Part shown: positions 1 through 5,682 of the stretch, one piece after another
Numbering within the stretch: position 1 is the first letter of the stretch
Layout: each line of letters starts with the position of its first letter
Source: JBBKWH01 sp037968855
GTDB taxonomy: Bacteria > Pseudomonadota > Gammaproteobacteria > Pseudomonadales > Moraxellaceae
Assembly: GCA_037968855.1 (NCBI GenBank)
Contig: JBBKWH010000017.1
Span: 1 to 19,813 of the forward strand
Length of the DNA stretch: 19,813 bases
Direction of reading: 5' to 3'
The notes under the pieces: generated by a model
What the model saw: only the letters and a program-made list of their open reading frames with translations
Databases searched by the model: none
What the model was told of the DNA's origin: nothing
Position numbers and translations under genes: made by a program

Positions 1-480
1 GATTTGGTTGAAGCAATGGCCAAGACCGATGCCATTATCAATATCAAAAAAGCCCAGTTTTTGGCCCCGCACGAAATGCGCCATATTTTGCATAAGTGCT
101 TAGAAGCTGGTAACGACAAGCTGATTTTGTGTGAGCGTGGCTCGGCATTTGGTTATAACAACCTTGTGGTCGATATGCTGGCCTTTGATGCCATGAAAAG
201 CATGAATGTACCGGTGTTCTTTGACGTAACCCATGCGTTGCAGCAACCCGGTGGCCGTGCCGATTCGGCGGGTGGTCGTCGTGCACAGATCAGCACCTTG
301 GCACGTTCGGGTATGGCAACCGGCATCGCAGGCTTGTTCTTAGAGGCGCATCCAGATCCAGACAAAGCCAAGTGCGATGGCCCATGTGCCTTGCGTTTGT
401 CTCAGCTCGAACCGTTCTTGCGTCAGCTTAAACAGATTGATGATTTGGTCAAAGGCTTTGAAGTCTTAGACACGCACTAA
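1..480 (+). CDS. kdsA: 3-deoxy-8-phosphooctulonate (KDO-8-P) synthase, C-terminal part
   Basis: Condenses phosphoenolpyruvate with arabinose-5-phosphate to give KDO-8-phosphate, the first dedicated step towards the KDO sugars of the lipopolysaccharide inner core; cytosolic. The reading frame is open at base 1 (it begins D-L-V-E-A-M-A-K), so the gene starts outside the window and about 160 residues of a protein that is usually near 280 are present. Family landmarks seen in order are CERGSAFGYNNLVVDM, FDVTHALQ, GGRRAQ, GLFLEAHPDP and KCDGP, ending in DLVKGFEVLDTH as in E. coli KdsA. The TTG at position 4 is not a real start. A strong terminator follows 12 bases after the stop, so eno is not simply co-transcribed with it. 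In Acinetobacter relatives pyrG-kdsA-eno is the remembered order. Identification is secure. Confidence 0.97.
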   Translation, partial: DLVEAMAKTDAIINIKKAQFLAPHEMRHILHKCLEAGNDKLILCERGSAFGYNNLVVDMLAFDAMKSMNVPVFFDVTHALQQPGGRADSAGGRRAQISTLARSGMATGIAGLFLEAHPDPDKAKCDGPCALRLSQLEPFLRQLKQIDDLVKGFEVLDTH

Positions 481-492
481 GTATTGATCAAG

Positions 493-524
493 CGTCCGAT
501 CTTGCGTAGATCGGACGTTTTTTT
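493..524 (+). terminator. Rho-independent terminator after kdsA
   Basis: A perfect 10-bp stem (CGTCCGATCT at 493-502 pairing with AGATCGGACG at 508-517) closes a 5-base loop and is followed directly by seven T residues (518-524). It lies 12 bases after the kdsA stop codon and should end kdsA transcription before the eno promoter. Confidence 0.93.
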
Positions 525-547
525 AATGATGATGATTGTGATAGTCG

Positions 548-579
548 GCATGTCGTGATTTAGATGTTTTTGGACATGC
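548..579. repeat. Inverted repeat overlapping the eno -35 region
   Basis: Two perfect 7-bp arms, GCATGTC (548-554) and GACATGC (573-579), are separated by 18 bases. The right arm covers most of the predicted -35 element of eno. It could be an operator for an unknown regulator; no family consensus is recognised, and a chance occurrence is possible. Confidence 0.35.
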
Positions 580-598
580 GTGTTGATTTTTTTATTCT
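570..598 (+). promoter_or_regulatory. Predicted sigma70 promoter for eno-ftsB-ispD
   Basis: TTGGAC (570-575), a 17-base spacer and TATTCT (593-598) match the sigma70 pattern and sit between the kdsA terminator and eno. A start near 605 would give a leader of about 60 bases. The ribosome site GAGGA lies at 656-660, seven bases before the eno ATG. Read by eye only. Confidence 0.55.
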
Positions 599-667
599 GA
601 GTTTATTGTGATCGTGCGCTGACAACGGATTAGTCCGGCCCACGTTGAAACCCTTGAGGAGTTGTAG

Positions 668-1957
668 ATGAGCCAAATCACCGACATTCGTGCCCGTGAA
701 ATTTTAGACTCACGCGGAAACCCGACCATCGAAGCTGACGTCACCTTAGATTCTGGCGTGATGGGTCGTGCCTGTGCACCAAGTGGTGCCTCAACAGGTT
801 CACGCGAAGCATTAGAACTGCGTGACGGTGACAATAGCCGCTACATGGGTAAAGGTGTCCGCAAGGCCGTTAAAAACGTCAACAGCGATATTCGTGACCT
901 GTTGTTGGGCCGTGATGCGCGTGACCAAAAAGGTCTAGACGACAAAATGATCGCGTTGGATGCCACCGAGAACAAGTCTAAGCTTGGCGCAAATGCCATG
1001 TTAGCAGTGTCTTTGGCCGCGGCGCGTGCAGCAGCAACCGAACTGAAAATCCCGTTGTATCAACATATCGCCAACCTGCGCGGTCAAAGCACCTTGACCA
1101 TGCCTGTCCCGATGATGAACATCATCAATGGTGGCGCACATGCTGACAACACGGTTGATATTCAAGAGTTTATGATTGAGCCGGTGGGCTTTACCAGCTT
1201 TAGCGATGCCTTGCGTGCGGGTACTGAAATTTTTCATTCGCTCAAAAGCGTCTTGAAAAAACAAGGTCTAAATACCGCAGTGGGTGATGAAGGTGGTTTT
1301 GCACCCAACCTGCGTAGCAATGAAGAAGCGATTACCGTCATTCTGCAAGCCATTGAGCAAACGGGCTATAAAGCCGGTAGCGACATCATGTTAGCACTTG
1401 ATTGTGCCGCCAGTGAGTTCTACAAAAATGGTCAGTATGTGTTGGCTGGTGAAGGCAACAAAGCCTTTAGCAGCAACGAATTCTCGGATTATTTGGCTGG
1501 TTTGGTGCGTCAGTACCCGATTATCTCGATTGAAGATGGTTTGGATGAGTCCGATTGGGATGGTTGGTCGTATCTGACCAGCATCTTGGGTGACAAAATC
1601 CAATTGGTTGGTGATGATCTGTTTGTCACCAATCCTGCGATCTTGCAAAAAGGCATTGATCAGAAGGTTGGTAATTCGATTTTGATCAAATTCAATCAGA
1701 TCGGTACCTTGACCGAAACGCTGGACGCGATTTATCTGGCTAAAGCCAATGGCTATAGCACGGTGATTTCGCACCGCTCAGGCGAAACCGAAGATTCGAC
1801 CATTGCTGATTTGGCCGTGGGGACTGCGGCGGGTCAGATCAAGACGGGTTCGTTGTGCCGTTCGGACCGTGTGGCTAAGTACAACCAACTGCTGCGTATC
1901 GAAGAGATGGTTGATGCGGTCTATCGCGGTCGTGCCGAGTTTAAAGGTCTAAACTAA
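668..1957 (+). CDS. eno: Enolase (phosphopyruvate hydratase)
   Basis: Interconverts 2-phosphoglycerate and phosphoenolpyruvate in glycolysis and gluconeogenesis; in many gammaproteobacteria it is also a scaffold subunit of the RNA degradosome. The 429-residue length is normal. The N-terminal capping domain (about 1-130) carries REILDSRGNPT and APSGASTG. The barrel carries acid Glu208 in GDEGGFAPN, the Mg ligands Asp245, Glu289 (SIEDGL) and Asp316 (VGDDLF), base Lys341 (LIKFNQIGT) and the SHRSGETED loop, all intact. The ATG is fixed by GAGGA seven bases upstream and by the conserved start of the protein. It leads the run eno-ftsB-ispD, with ftsB starting one base after its stop. Confidence 0.99.
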   Translation: MSQITDIRAREILDSRGNPTIEADVTLDSGVMGRACAPSGASTGSREALELRDGDNSRYMGKGVRKAVKNVNSDIRDLLLGRDARDQKGLDDKMIALDATENKSKLGANAMLAVSLAAARAAATELKIPLYQHIANLRGQSTLTMPVPMMNIINGGAHADNTVDIQEFMIEPVGFTSFSDALRAGTEIFHSLKSVLKKQGLNTAVGDEGGFAPNLRSNEEAITVILQAIEQTGYKAGSDIMLALDCAASEFYKNGQYVLAGEGNKAFSSNEFSDYLAGLVRQYPIISIEDGLDESDWDGWSYLTSILGDKIQLVGDDLFVTNPAILQKGIDQKVGNSILIKFNQIGTLTETLDAIYLAKANGYSTVISHRSGETEDSTIADLAVGTAAGQIKTGSLCRSDRVAKYNQLLRIEEMVDAVYRGRAEFKGLN

Positions 1958-1958
1958 T

Positions 1959-2303
1959 ATGTTCTCCACCTTGTCAGGCCGGATTTTGTTTGGGTTGGGA
2001 CTGATTGTCATCGCCTTATTACAAAGTCAGCTCTGGCTTGGGGAGAGCGGCTATCGTGATCGGCAAAATCTGATCACGATGATCTCTGCACAACAAGACG
2101 AAAACGCCAAATTAAGCGAGCGTAATCGGGTGTTGCGTGCCGAAGTGAATGACTTAAAAGAAGGTCTAGAAGCCGTCGAGGAACATGCGCGACTAGATCT
2201 GGGCCTGATTAAACCGAACGAAACCTTTGTACAGATGAGCACCTTGCCTAGTGCAGGGGCATCTGTGGTTCAAGCAGTCACACCGACAACGGCCACACCA
2301 TGA
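1959..2303 (+). CDS. ftsB: Cell division protein FtsB
   Basis: A bitopic inner-membrane protein of the divisome; with FtsL and FtsQ it forms the complex that activates septal peptidoglycan synthesis by FtsWI. The 114-residue protein has a short cytoplasmic start, one hydrophobic helix (about residues 9-27) and a periplasmic coiled coil (about 32-75, rich in E, K, R and L heptads). The family signature, with AR, LGLIKPNE and F in order (about 76-92), follows the coil. The Ser/Thr/Pro/Ala tail (about 94-114) is an unconserved extension. The start codon lies one base after the eno stop, and the stop overlaps ispD by ATGA, so the three genes should be translationally linked. The eno-ftsB-ispD order supports the call. 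Confidence 0.93.
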   Translation: MFSTLSGRILFGLGLIVIALLQSQLWLGESGYRDRQNLITMISAQQDENAKLSERNRVLRAEVNDLKEGLEAVEEHARLDLGLIKPNETFVQMSTLPSAGASVVQAVTPTTATP

Positions 2304-2989
2304 GCCGATATTGGGCCGTGGTGCCTGCTGCGGGGAGTGGCCGTCGTTTTGGTGGCCCAACGCCCAAACAGTATTTGATGTTACACGGACAGCCGGTCAT
2401 GCTGCATAGCATTGATCGGCTGTGTCGTTTTTTGCCGTTATCCGCCTGTGTGGTTGCTATCTCAGAGGGCGACGATCACGCCGCGCAATTACCGTATGCC
2501 AGTCCAGACAAGGTTCGTTTTGTGATTGGCGGTGCGGAGCGAATGGATTCGGTGTTGGCAGGATTGCGAGCCTTAAAGGTCGAGGCTGATCCACAAGATT
2601 GGGTGCTGGTACACGATGTGGCCCGTCCTTGCATTACTCAAAATAGCCTAAGTAAATTAAAGCAAACCTTAGCCGATGATCCGGTTGGTGGATTATTGGC
2701 CGTGCCGGTGCGAGACACCCTCAAACGTGGGTTAAATGGCCAAGTCGAACGCACGGTCTCGCGTGAGCATCTTTGGCAATGCCAAACCCCACAAATGTTT
2801 CGCTATGGTTTATTACTCGCCGCACTGGAAGATGCTGTGGCGCAGCAGCGATTGGTCACCGACGAAGCCAGCGCGATGGAATTGGCGGGGCATACTGTGC
2901 GCTTGGTCGAAGGCCGTAGTGACAACATTAAAATTACCTATACCGATGATTTGGCTCTTGCATTGGCGATTATGCAGGCGCAGTCTTGA
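2300..2989 (+). CDS. ispD: 2-C-methyl-D-erythritol 4-phosphate cytidylyltransferase
   Basis: Third enzyme of the MEP (non-mevalonate) isoprenoid pathway: MEP plus CTP gives CDP-ME and pyrophosphate; cytosolic. The 229-residue length is normal. Signatures include the nucleotide-binding VVPAAGSGRRFG with PKQYL (residues 7-25), GGAERMDSVLAGL, VLVHDVARPCI, TPQMF, TDEASAMEL and the C-terminal VEGRSDNIKITYTDDLALA. The ATG overlaps the ftsB stop as ATGA. In many bacteria ispF follows directly; here 663 bases holding a hairpin and an opposing gene come between ispD and the zinc-protein/ispF pair, so those genes probably need their own promoter. Confidence 0.98.
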   Translation: MSRYWAVVPAAGSGRRFGGPTPKQYLMLHGQPVMLHSIDRLCRFLPLSACVVAISEGDDHAAQLPYASPDKVRFVIGGAERMDSVLAGLRALKVEADPQDWVLVHDVARPCITQNSLSKLKQTLADDPVGGLLAVPVRDTLKRGLNGQVERTVSREHLWQCQTPQMFRYGLLLAALEDAVAQQRLVTDEASAMELAGHTVRLVEGRSDNIKITYTDDLALALAIMQAQS

Positions 2990-3037
2990 TGTCACTAACA
3001 GTTATCCAAAATTTATGCTTAATAAGTGCTGAATAGA

Positions 3038-3111
3038 AAGTAATCATGCATACATGATCTGATGCTCTATGTTTTGCCAAGCTACTCAATGGCAGGATTG
3101 CATGATTACTT
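3038..3111. repeat. Long perfect inverted repeat after ispD
   Basis: Arms AAGTAATCATGCA (3038-3050) and TGCATGATTACTT (3099-3111) are perfect 13-bp reverse complements around a 48-base interior. The interior has its own small stem, TGCCA (3075-3079) with TGGCA (3090-3094), and the left arm can instead pair locally (ATCATG 3043-3048 with CATGAT 3053-3058). It lies between the convergent ends of ispD and the minus-strand gene at 3154. No clear T run follows on either strand, so an ordinary intrinsic terminator is doubtful. It could be a weak bidirectional terminator, an mRNA 3'-end stabiliser or the trace of a small mobile element. Confidence 0.8.
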
Positions 3112-3153
3112 ATAAAAGCCCGCTTATGGCTAAGCTTCATCTGAGAAAATTTT

Positions 3154-3540
3154 TTACTTGTCTAAAGCATCTCTTAGTTTGTCGAAGTCAAAATTTGGAT
3201 TGTGGTATGTAATGCCGGTTTCGTAAATTTCATTTCTCGTTCTGGCTGATGCAAGACACTCTATAAAGAAAGATCTATCTTGCTCTTTAATTCCAAACTC
3301 TATTTTAATCCAATATTCTGACATTTTAAATAAAATAATAACTGATAAAATAATTGTGATTGTGAGATATAATACACTGCCAAACACGAGAACTAGAATT
3401 GAGATGGTTAATAACATGCCTAATACGCTGGACAAAATTAATAGATGCAAAAACTTCTTTTCCCATCTTTTGATTTTTTTCTGCTGAAGTGGAGATTCTT
3501 TAATAGATACAATTATGTCCTCGAACGCTTTGTTTTTCAT
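3154..3540 (-). CDS. Unrecognised AT-rich small membrane protein
   Basis: I do not recognise this gene. From the ATG at 3540 it gives 128 residues: a basic, charged N-terminus (about 1-30, KKIKRWEKK), two adjacent hydrophobic segments (about 33-55 and 57-73) that look like a helical hairpin, and a charged cytoplasmic-looking tail (EFGIKEQDRSFFIECLASAR, ending NFDFDKLRDALDK). The frame stays open upstream to 3636, but the conserved-looking start and a purine-rich GTGAG before 3540 favour the shorter form. It is clearly richer in A/T and in AAA/ATT/ATA codons than its neighbours and runs against the surrounding genes, breaking ispD from ispF. This suggests late gain by transfer. No catalytic motif is visible. 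Confidence 0.65.
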   Translation of the reverse strand: MKNKAFEDIIVSIKESPLQQKKIKRWEKKFLHLLILSSVLGMLLTISILVLVFGSVLYLTITIILSVIILFKMSEYWIKIEFGIKEQDRSFFIECLASARTRNEIYETGITYHNPNFDFDKLRDALDK

Positions 3541-3590
3541 AGTGCACTCACATCGGTTATTTTTTGAACAGTAAATTGACTTTGAGGGTG

Positions 3591-3619
3591 TTGTACGACT
3601 TTCTCTGAGCCTATACGAT
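3591..3619 (+). promoter_or_regulatory. Possible promoter for the GFA protein-ispF pair
   Basis: TTGTAC (3591-3596), 17 bases, TACGAT (3614-3619) lies 32 bases before the ATG at 3652. It would supply the promoter that these genes need once cut off from ispD by the opposing gene. The match is moderate. Confidence 0.4.
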
Positions 3620-3651
3620 AGACAACTATTTTTCAATTGTTGGCAGATTTA

Positions 3652-4056
3652 ATGGTTTGCTTAGAAGGTGGATGTTTATGTGGCGCGGTGCGCTATCAGT
3701 ATCACGGTGAACTGGGACAAGTAATGGCCTGTCACTGCCAAGCCTGTCGTAAAGCACAAGGCACGCCATTTGTGACCAATATGCCGATTGATGCCAGCCA
3801 GTTTGATCTGTTGCAAGGTCAAGACGCGCTAAAGGAATTTGAATCCAGCGCGGGTAAGTTTCGGGTGTTTTGCAGTCATTGCGGTAGCCCGATCTATAGC
3901 CGGTTGGCAGACCTGCCGAATGTGTTGCGCCTACGTCTAGGCACGGTTGAGACTCCTTTGCCGGTTCATGGCATCGACGCGCATATCTTTGTGGCTGATC
4001 AAGCCAATTGGTACAGCATCTGCGATCAAGCACCACAGTATGAGACCCGCCCATGA
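3652..4056 (+). CDS. GFA/CENP-V family zinc-binding protein
   Basis: A member of the family named after glutathione-dependent formaldehyde-activating enzyme (Gfa). Most bacterial members have no proven reaction, so formaldehyde detoxification should not be assumed. The 134-residue protein has the full zinc signature: GGCLCGAVRY (Cys8, Cys10), CHCQACRKAQG (Cys27, Cys29, Cys32) and FCSHCGSPI (Cys74, Cys77), followed by LRLGTVE and the IFVADQANWY element that is common in the family. The ATG at 3652 is preferred over the in-frame TTG at 3637 because the family begins just before the GCLCG motif; no strong ribosome site is seen for either. Its stop overlaps the ispF start (ATGA), so the two are translationally coupled. 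Confidence 0.9.
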   Translation: MVCLEGGCLCGAVRYQYHGELGQVMACHCQACRKAQGTPFVTNMPIDASQFDLLQGQDALKEFESSAGKFRVFCSHCGSPIYSRLADLPNVLRLRLGTVETPLPVHGIDAHIFVADQANWYSICDQAPQYETRP

Positions 4057-4541
4057 GTCCATTTGATTTGCGCATTGGTCAAGGTGTTGATGTACACGCC
4101 TTTGGCGAAGGTGAGTTTGTCACCTTAGCGGGCGTGCAAATTCCGCATACGCATGGTTTGGTGGCGCATTCGGATGGTGATGTGGTGCTGCATGCGCTGT
4201 CCGACGCCTTACTGGGTGCATTGGCGCTGGGTGATATCGGCCAGCATTTTCCTGATACCGATGACGACTATAAAGGTGCTGATAGCCGTGTGCTGCTGCG
4301 TCATGTGTATGGCTTGATTCAGGCTAAAGGTTTTGCTTTGGTCAATGCTGATATTACCGTTGCCTGCGAGCGGCCAAAGTTGGCCAAACACAGTATTTCC
4401 ATGCGGCAAAATATCGCCGATGATTTGGCGGTTGCGTTAGATCAGGTTAGTGTTAAAGCCACGACGACCGAAAAACTAGGCTTTACTGGGCGGCAAGAAG
4501 GGATTCTAGTGACAGCGGTGGTGTTGTTGGCGAAGGTTTAA
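4053..4541 (+). CDS. ispF: 2-C-methyl-D-erythritol 2,4-cyclodiphosphate synthase
   Basis: Fifth step of the MEP pathway: cyclises CDP-ME-2-phosphate to MEcPP with release of CMP, as a trimer with a zinc ion and a divalent metal in each active site. The 162-residue length is normal. Metal ligands Asp13 and His15 (GQGVDVHAF) and His47 (VVLHALSDALLGAL) are present, with GDIGQHFPDTD, GADSR and the C-terminal KATTTEKLGFTGRQEGI. The start overlaps the previous stop by four bases. Its stop lies only three bases from the convergent toxin gene's stop, with no terminator between. It is separated here from ispD by 1.06 kb. Confidence 0.98.
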   Translation: MSPFDLRIGQGVDVHAFGEGEFVTLAGVQIPHTHGLVAHSDGDVVLHALSDALLGALALGDIGQHFPDTDDDYKGADSRVLLRHVYGLIQAKGFALVNADITVACERPKLAKHSISMRQNIADDLAVALDQVSVKATTTEKLGFTGRQEGILVTAVVLLAKV

Positions 4542-4544
4542 TGT

Positions 4545-4838
4545 TTATTGGTTTTTCAGCCGAGACAACGCAATATCATAAACCGCATTGCGCTCACGCT
4601 TGCCCACAGCGATCACAGTCACGGTAATGGTCTGCTCTTCAACGCTATACACTAGACGATAGCCTGCTTGTCGAAGTTTGATTTTATACAGATGTGCTGC
4701 GCCATGTAATGCAGCACTGGGTACATGGGGCTGTGCCAGCCGTTCAAGCAACTTTTTTTTAAACTGTTCTCGAATAGAATGCCCCAATTTGTCCCATTCT
4801 TTACGGGCAGATTGTTTAAACGCCAGCTTATAACTCAT
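4545..4838 (-). CDS. RelE/StbE-type toxin
   Basis: Toxin of a type II toxin-antitoxin pair in the RelE/ParE superfamily; relatives cut mRNA in the ribosome A site, but the activity of this one is inferred. From the second of two tandem ATGs it gives 97 residues starting MSYKLAFKQSARKEWDKLG, which aligns with the usual RelE/StbE start, so 4838 is preferred over 4841. The later elements FKKKLLERL, LHGAAHLYKIKLRQAGYRLVY and the final strand VTVIAVGKRERNAVYDIA are those of the StbE branch. The gene begins right after the antitoxin's stop (TAA then ATGATG), the typical antitoxin-first order. The basic surface (K, R) and conserved Arg-Tyr pairs are intact, so it is probably active. Confidence 0.92.
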   Translation of the reverse strand: MSYKLAFKQSARKEWDKLGHSIREQFKKKLLERLAQPHVPSAALHGAAHLYKIKLRQAGYRLVYSVEEQTITVTVIAVGKRERNAVYDIALSRLKNQ

Positions 4839-4841
4839 CAT

Positions 4842-5090
4842 TTATAGCTCATCAATGTTGACCTCAATTGAGGGTTCGTTCAGACGTGCTTTAACGATAT
4901 CAAGCAAGGCCAAATCATCAATCATGTCCATCATTGCTTCATAGGCTTGAGCAGGCACACAATAAAACGCAGGTTGATTGCGATTTAAAATCACCACAGG
5001 CATCCCATGTCCGTTGGCAATCACCTTCATTGGATTGGTTTTTAATTCTGAAATACTTGCAGCCGTTTCAGCCAGTAGTTGATAGGTCAT
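4842..5090 (-). CDS. StbD-type (Phd/YefM family) antitoxin
   Basis: Antitoxin partner of the RelE/StbE toxin; it should bind the toxin through its C-terminal half and repress its own operon through its N-terminal half. The 82-residue protein starts MTYQLLAETAASISELKTNP and contains PVVILNRNQPAFYCVPAQAYE, which match the StbD branch of Phd/YefM (remembered as TAASITELK, AILNRNEPAFYCVP). The tail (ARLNEPSIEVNIDEL) is acidic, as expected for a toxin-wrapping segment. The ATG at 5090 is preferred to the in-frame GTG at 5099 from the family start. Such pairs stabilise plasmids or sit in chromosomal islands; here the pair is wedged between ispF and a phosphatase-like gene. Confidence 0.92.
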   Translation of the reverse strand: MTYQLLAETAASISELKTNPMKVIANGHGMPVVILNRNQPAFYCVPAQAYEAMMDMIDDLALLDIVKARLNEPSIEVNIDEL

Positions 5091-5101
5091 TGAGATCACC
5101 G

Positions 5102-5154
5102 ATTGATCAATATGGAGATGACCTAATAATGGGTCTTTAAAGCGGTCTTTTCAA
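5102..5154 (-). promoter_or_regulatory. Promoter and possible operator of the toxin-antitoxin pair
   Basis: On the minus strand TTGAAA (5154-5149), 17 bases, CATTAT (5131-5126) is a good sigma70-type promoter whose -35 overlaps the last codons of the upstream phosphatase-like gene. The -10 is embedded in GACC-N8-GGTC (5120-5135), and a perfect 10-bp palindrome ATTGATCAAT (5102-5111) lies between it and the antitoxin ATG. Either palindrome could be the antitoxin's own operator; this is inferred from position only. Confidence 0.5.
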
Positions 5155-5645
5155 TAAGTATCTGGCGTGAGGTTGAGGCGTTGTAACTCATCCATCACCC
5201 CCTGCCACACCTCATCCGGTACCCACACCTGTTCAAGCAACACCCGTGCCTCAGTCGGATCCATACCCAAATACAGCACCCGATACAGATAAATCACACT
5301 GGATACCCGATAGTTCAGTGCGCAATGTAGCCAGACCTTTTGATCACGCAAATCATGCAGCAATTGCAACACGCGCGTGATTTGGCGCGTGCTAGGCCGA
5401 TCAAACAAGATGGGCAGATTGATGTAATCCATGCCAAGTTCTAATACCAAACGATCTTCGCCATGTAACACATTGCTGGCATCGGTTAAGGCCAGATTGA
5501 TCACCACCTCAAACCCAGCCTGCGCGATCAGTTCAAACTGGACCGGATTCGGTTGGCCGGAGCTGGCTAAGCGCGCATGAATCGGAGCGTAAGCCATGAT
5601 GTGTTCAAGCGTGGTATCTGCAAGATTGGCAAGATGATGCATCAT
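5151..5645 (-). CDS. Protein tyrosine phosphatase-like protein with altered P-loop
   Basis: A small cytosolic protein resembling the DUF442/cyclin-dependent-kinase-inhibitor-3-like branch of the tyrosine/dual-specificity phosphatase superfamily. Visible in order are LASSGQPNPVQFELIAQAGFEVVINLAL (residues 26-53), a possible general-acid loop LFDRPS (about 80-85), and the P-loop-like HCALNYRVSS at 107-116. The nucleophile candidate is Cys108 and the arginine Arg113, giving CX4R where true phosphatases have CX5R. I recall similar HCA-N-RVS motifs in Acinetobacter homologues, so this is probably a family trait, not a sequencing error. Start: two tandem ATGs (5645, 5642), with GAGG just upstream favouring 5642; MAYAPIHARL at 5597 is also possible. 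Substrate unknown. The upstream SRPBCC gene ends 37 bases away, so the two may be co-transcribed. Confidence 0.8.
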   Translation of the reverse strand: MMHHLANLADTTLEHIMAYAPIHARLASSGQPNPVQFELIAQAGFEVVINLALTDASNVLHGEDRLVLELGMDYINLPILFDRPSTRQITRVLQLLHDLRDQKVWLHCALNYRVSSVIYLYRVLYLGMDPTEARVLLEQVWVPDEVWQGVMDELQRLNLTPDTY

Positions 5646-5682
5646 GGCCTCGTCGGTTGTTGTGATGGGGTTAGCCTAAGTC

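Noticed and set aside
2736..3032. 98-residue open frame overlapping the end of ispD
   Set aside because: It is out of frame with an intact ispD and has no separate start signal; its last part runs into the intergenic region without any motif.
3037..3112. Ends of a short mobile element with target duplication
   Set aside because: The bases flanking the two arms do not match each other, so no target-site duplication is visible. An element origin is left open but not called.
2990..3153. Integron attC-like site after the AT-rich gene
   Set aside because: A hairpin lies at the 3' end of a single acquired gene, as in a cassette, but neither strand shows the paired RYYYAAC and GTTRRRY core sites in the right places.
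3626..4075. 149-residue minus-strand open frame opposite the GFA gene
   Set aside because: It lies fully across a gene with an intact zinc signature on the other strand and its translation has no recognisable motif.
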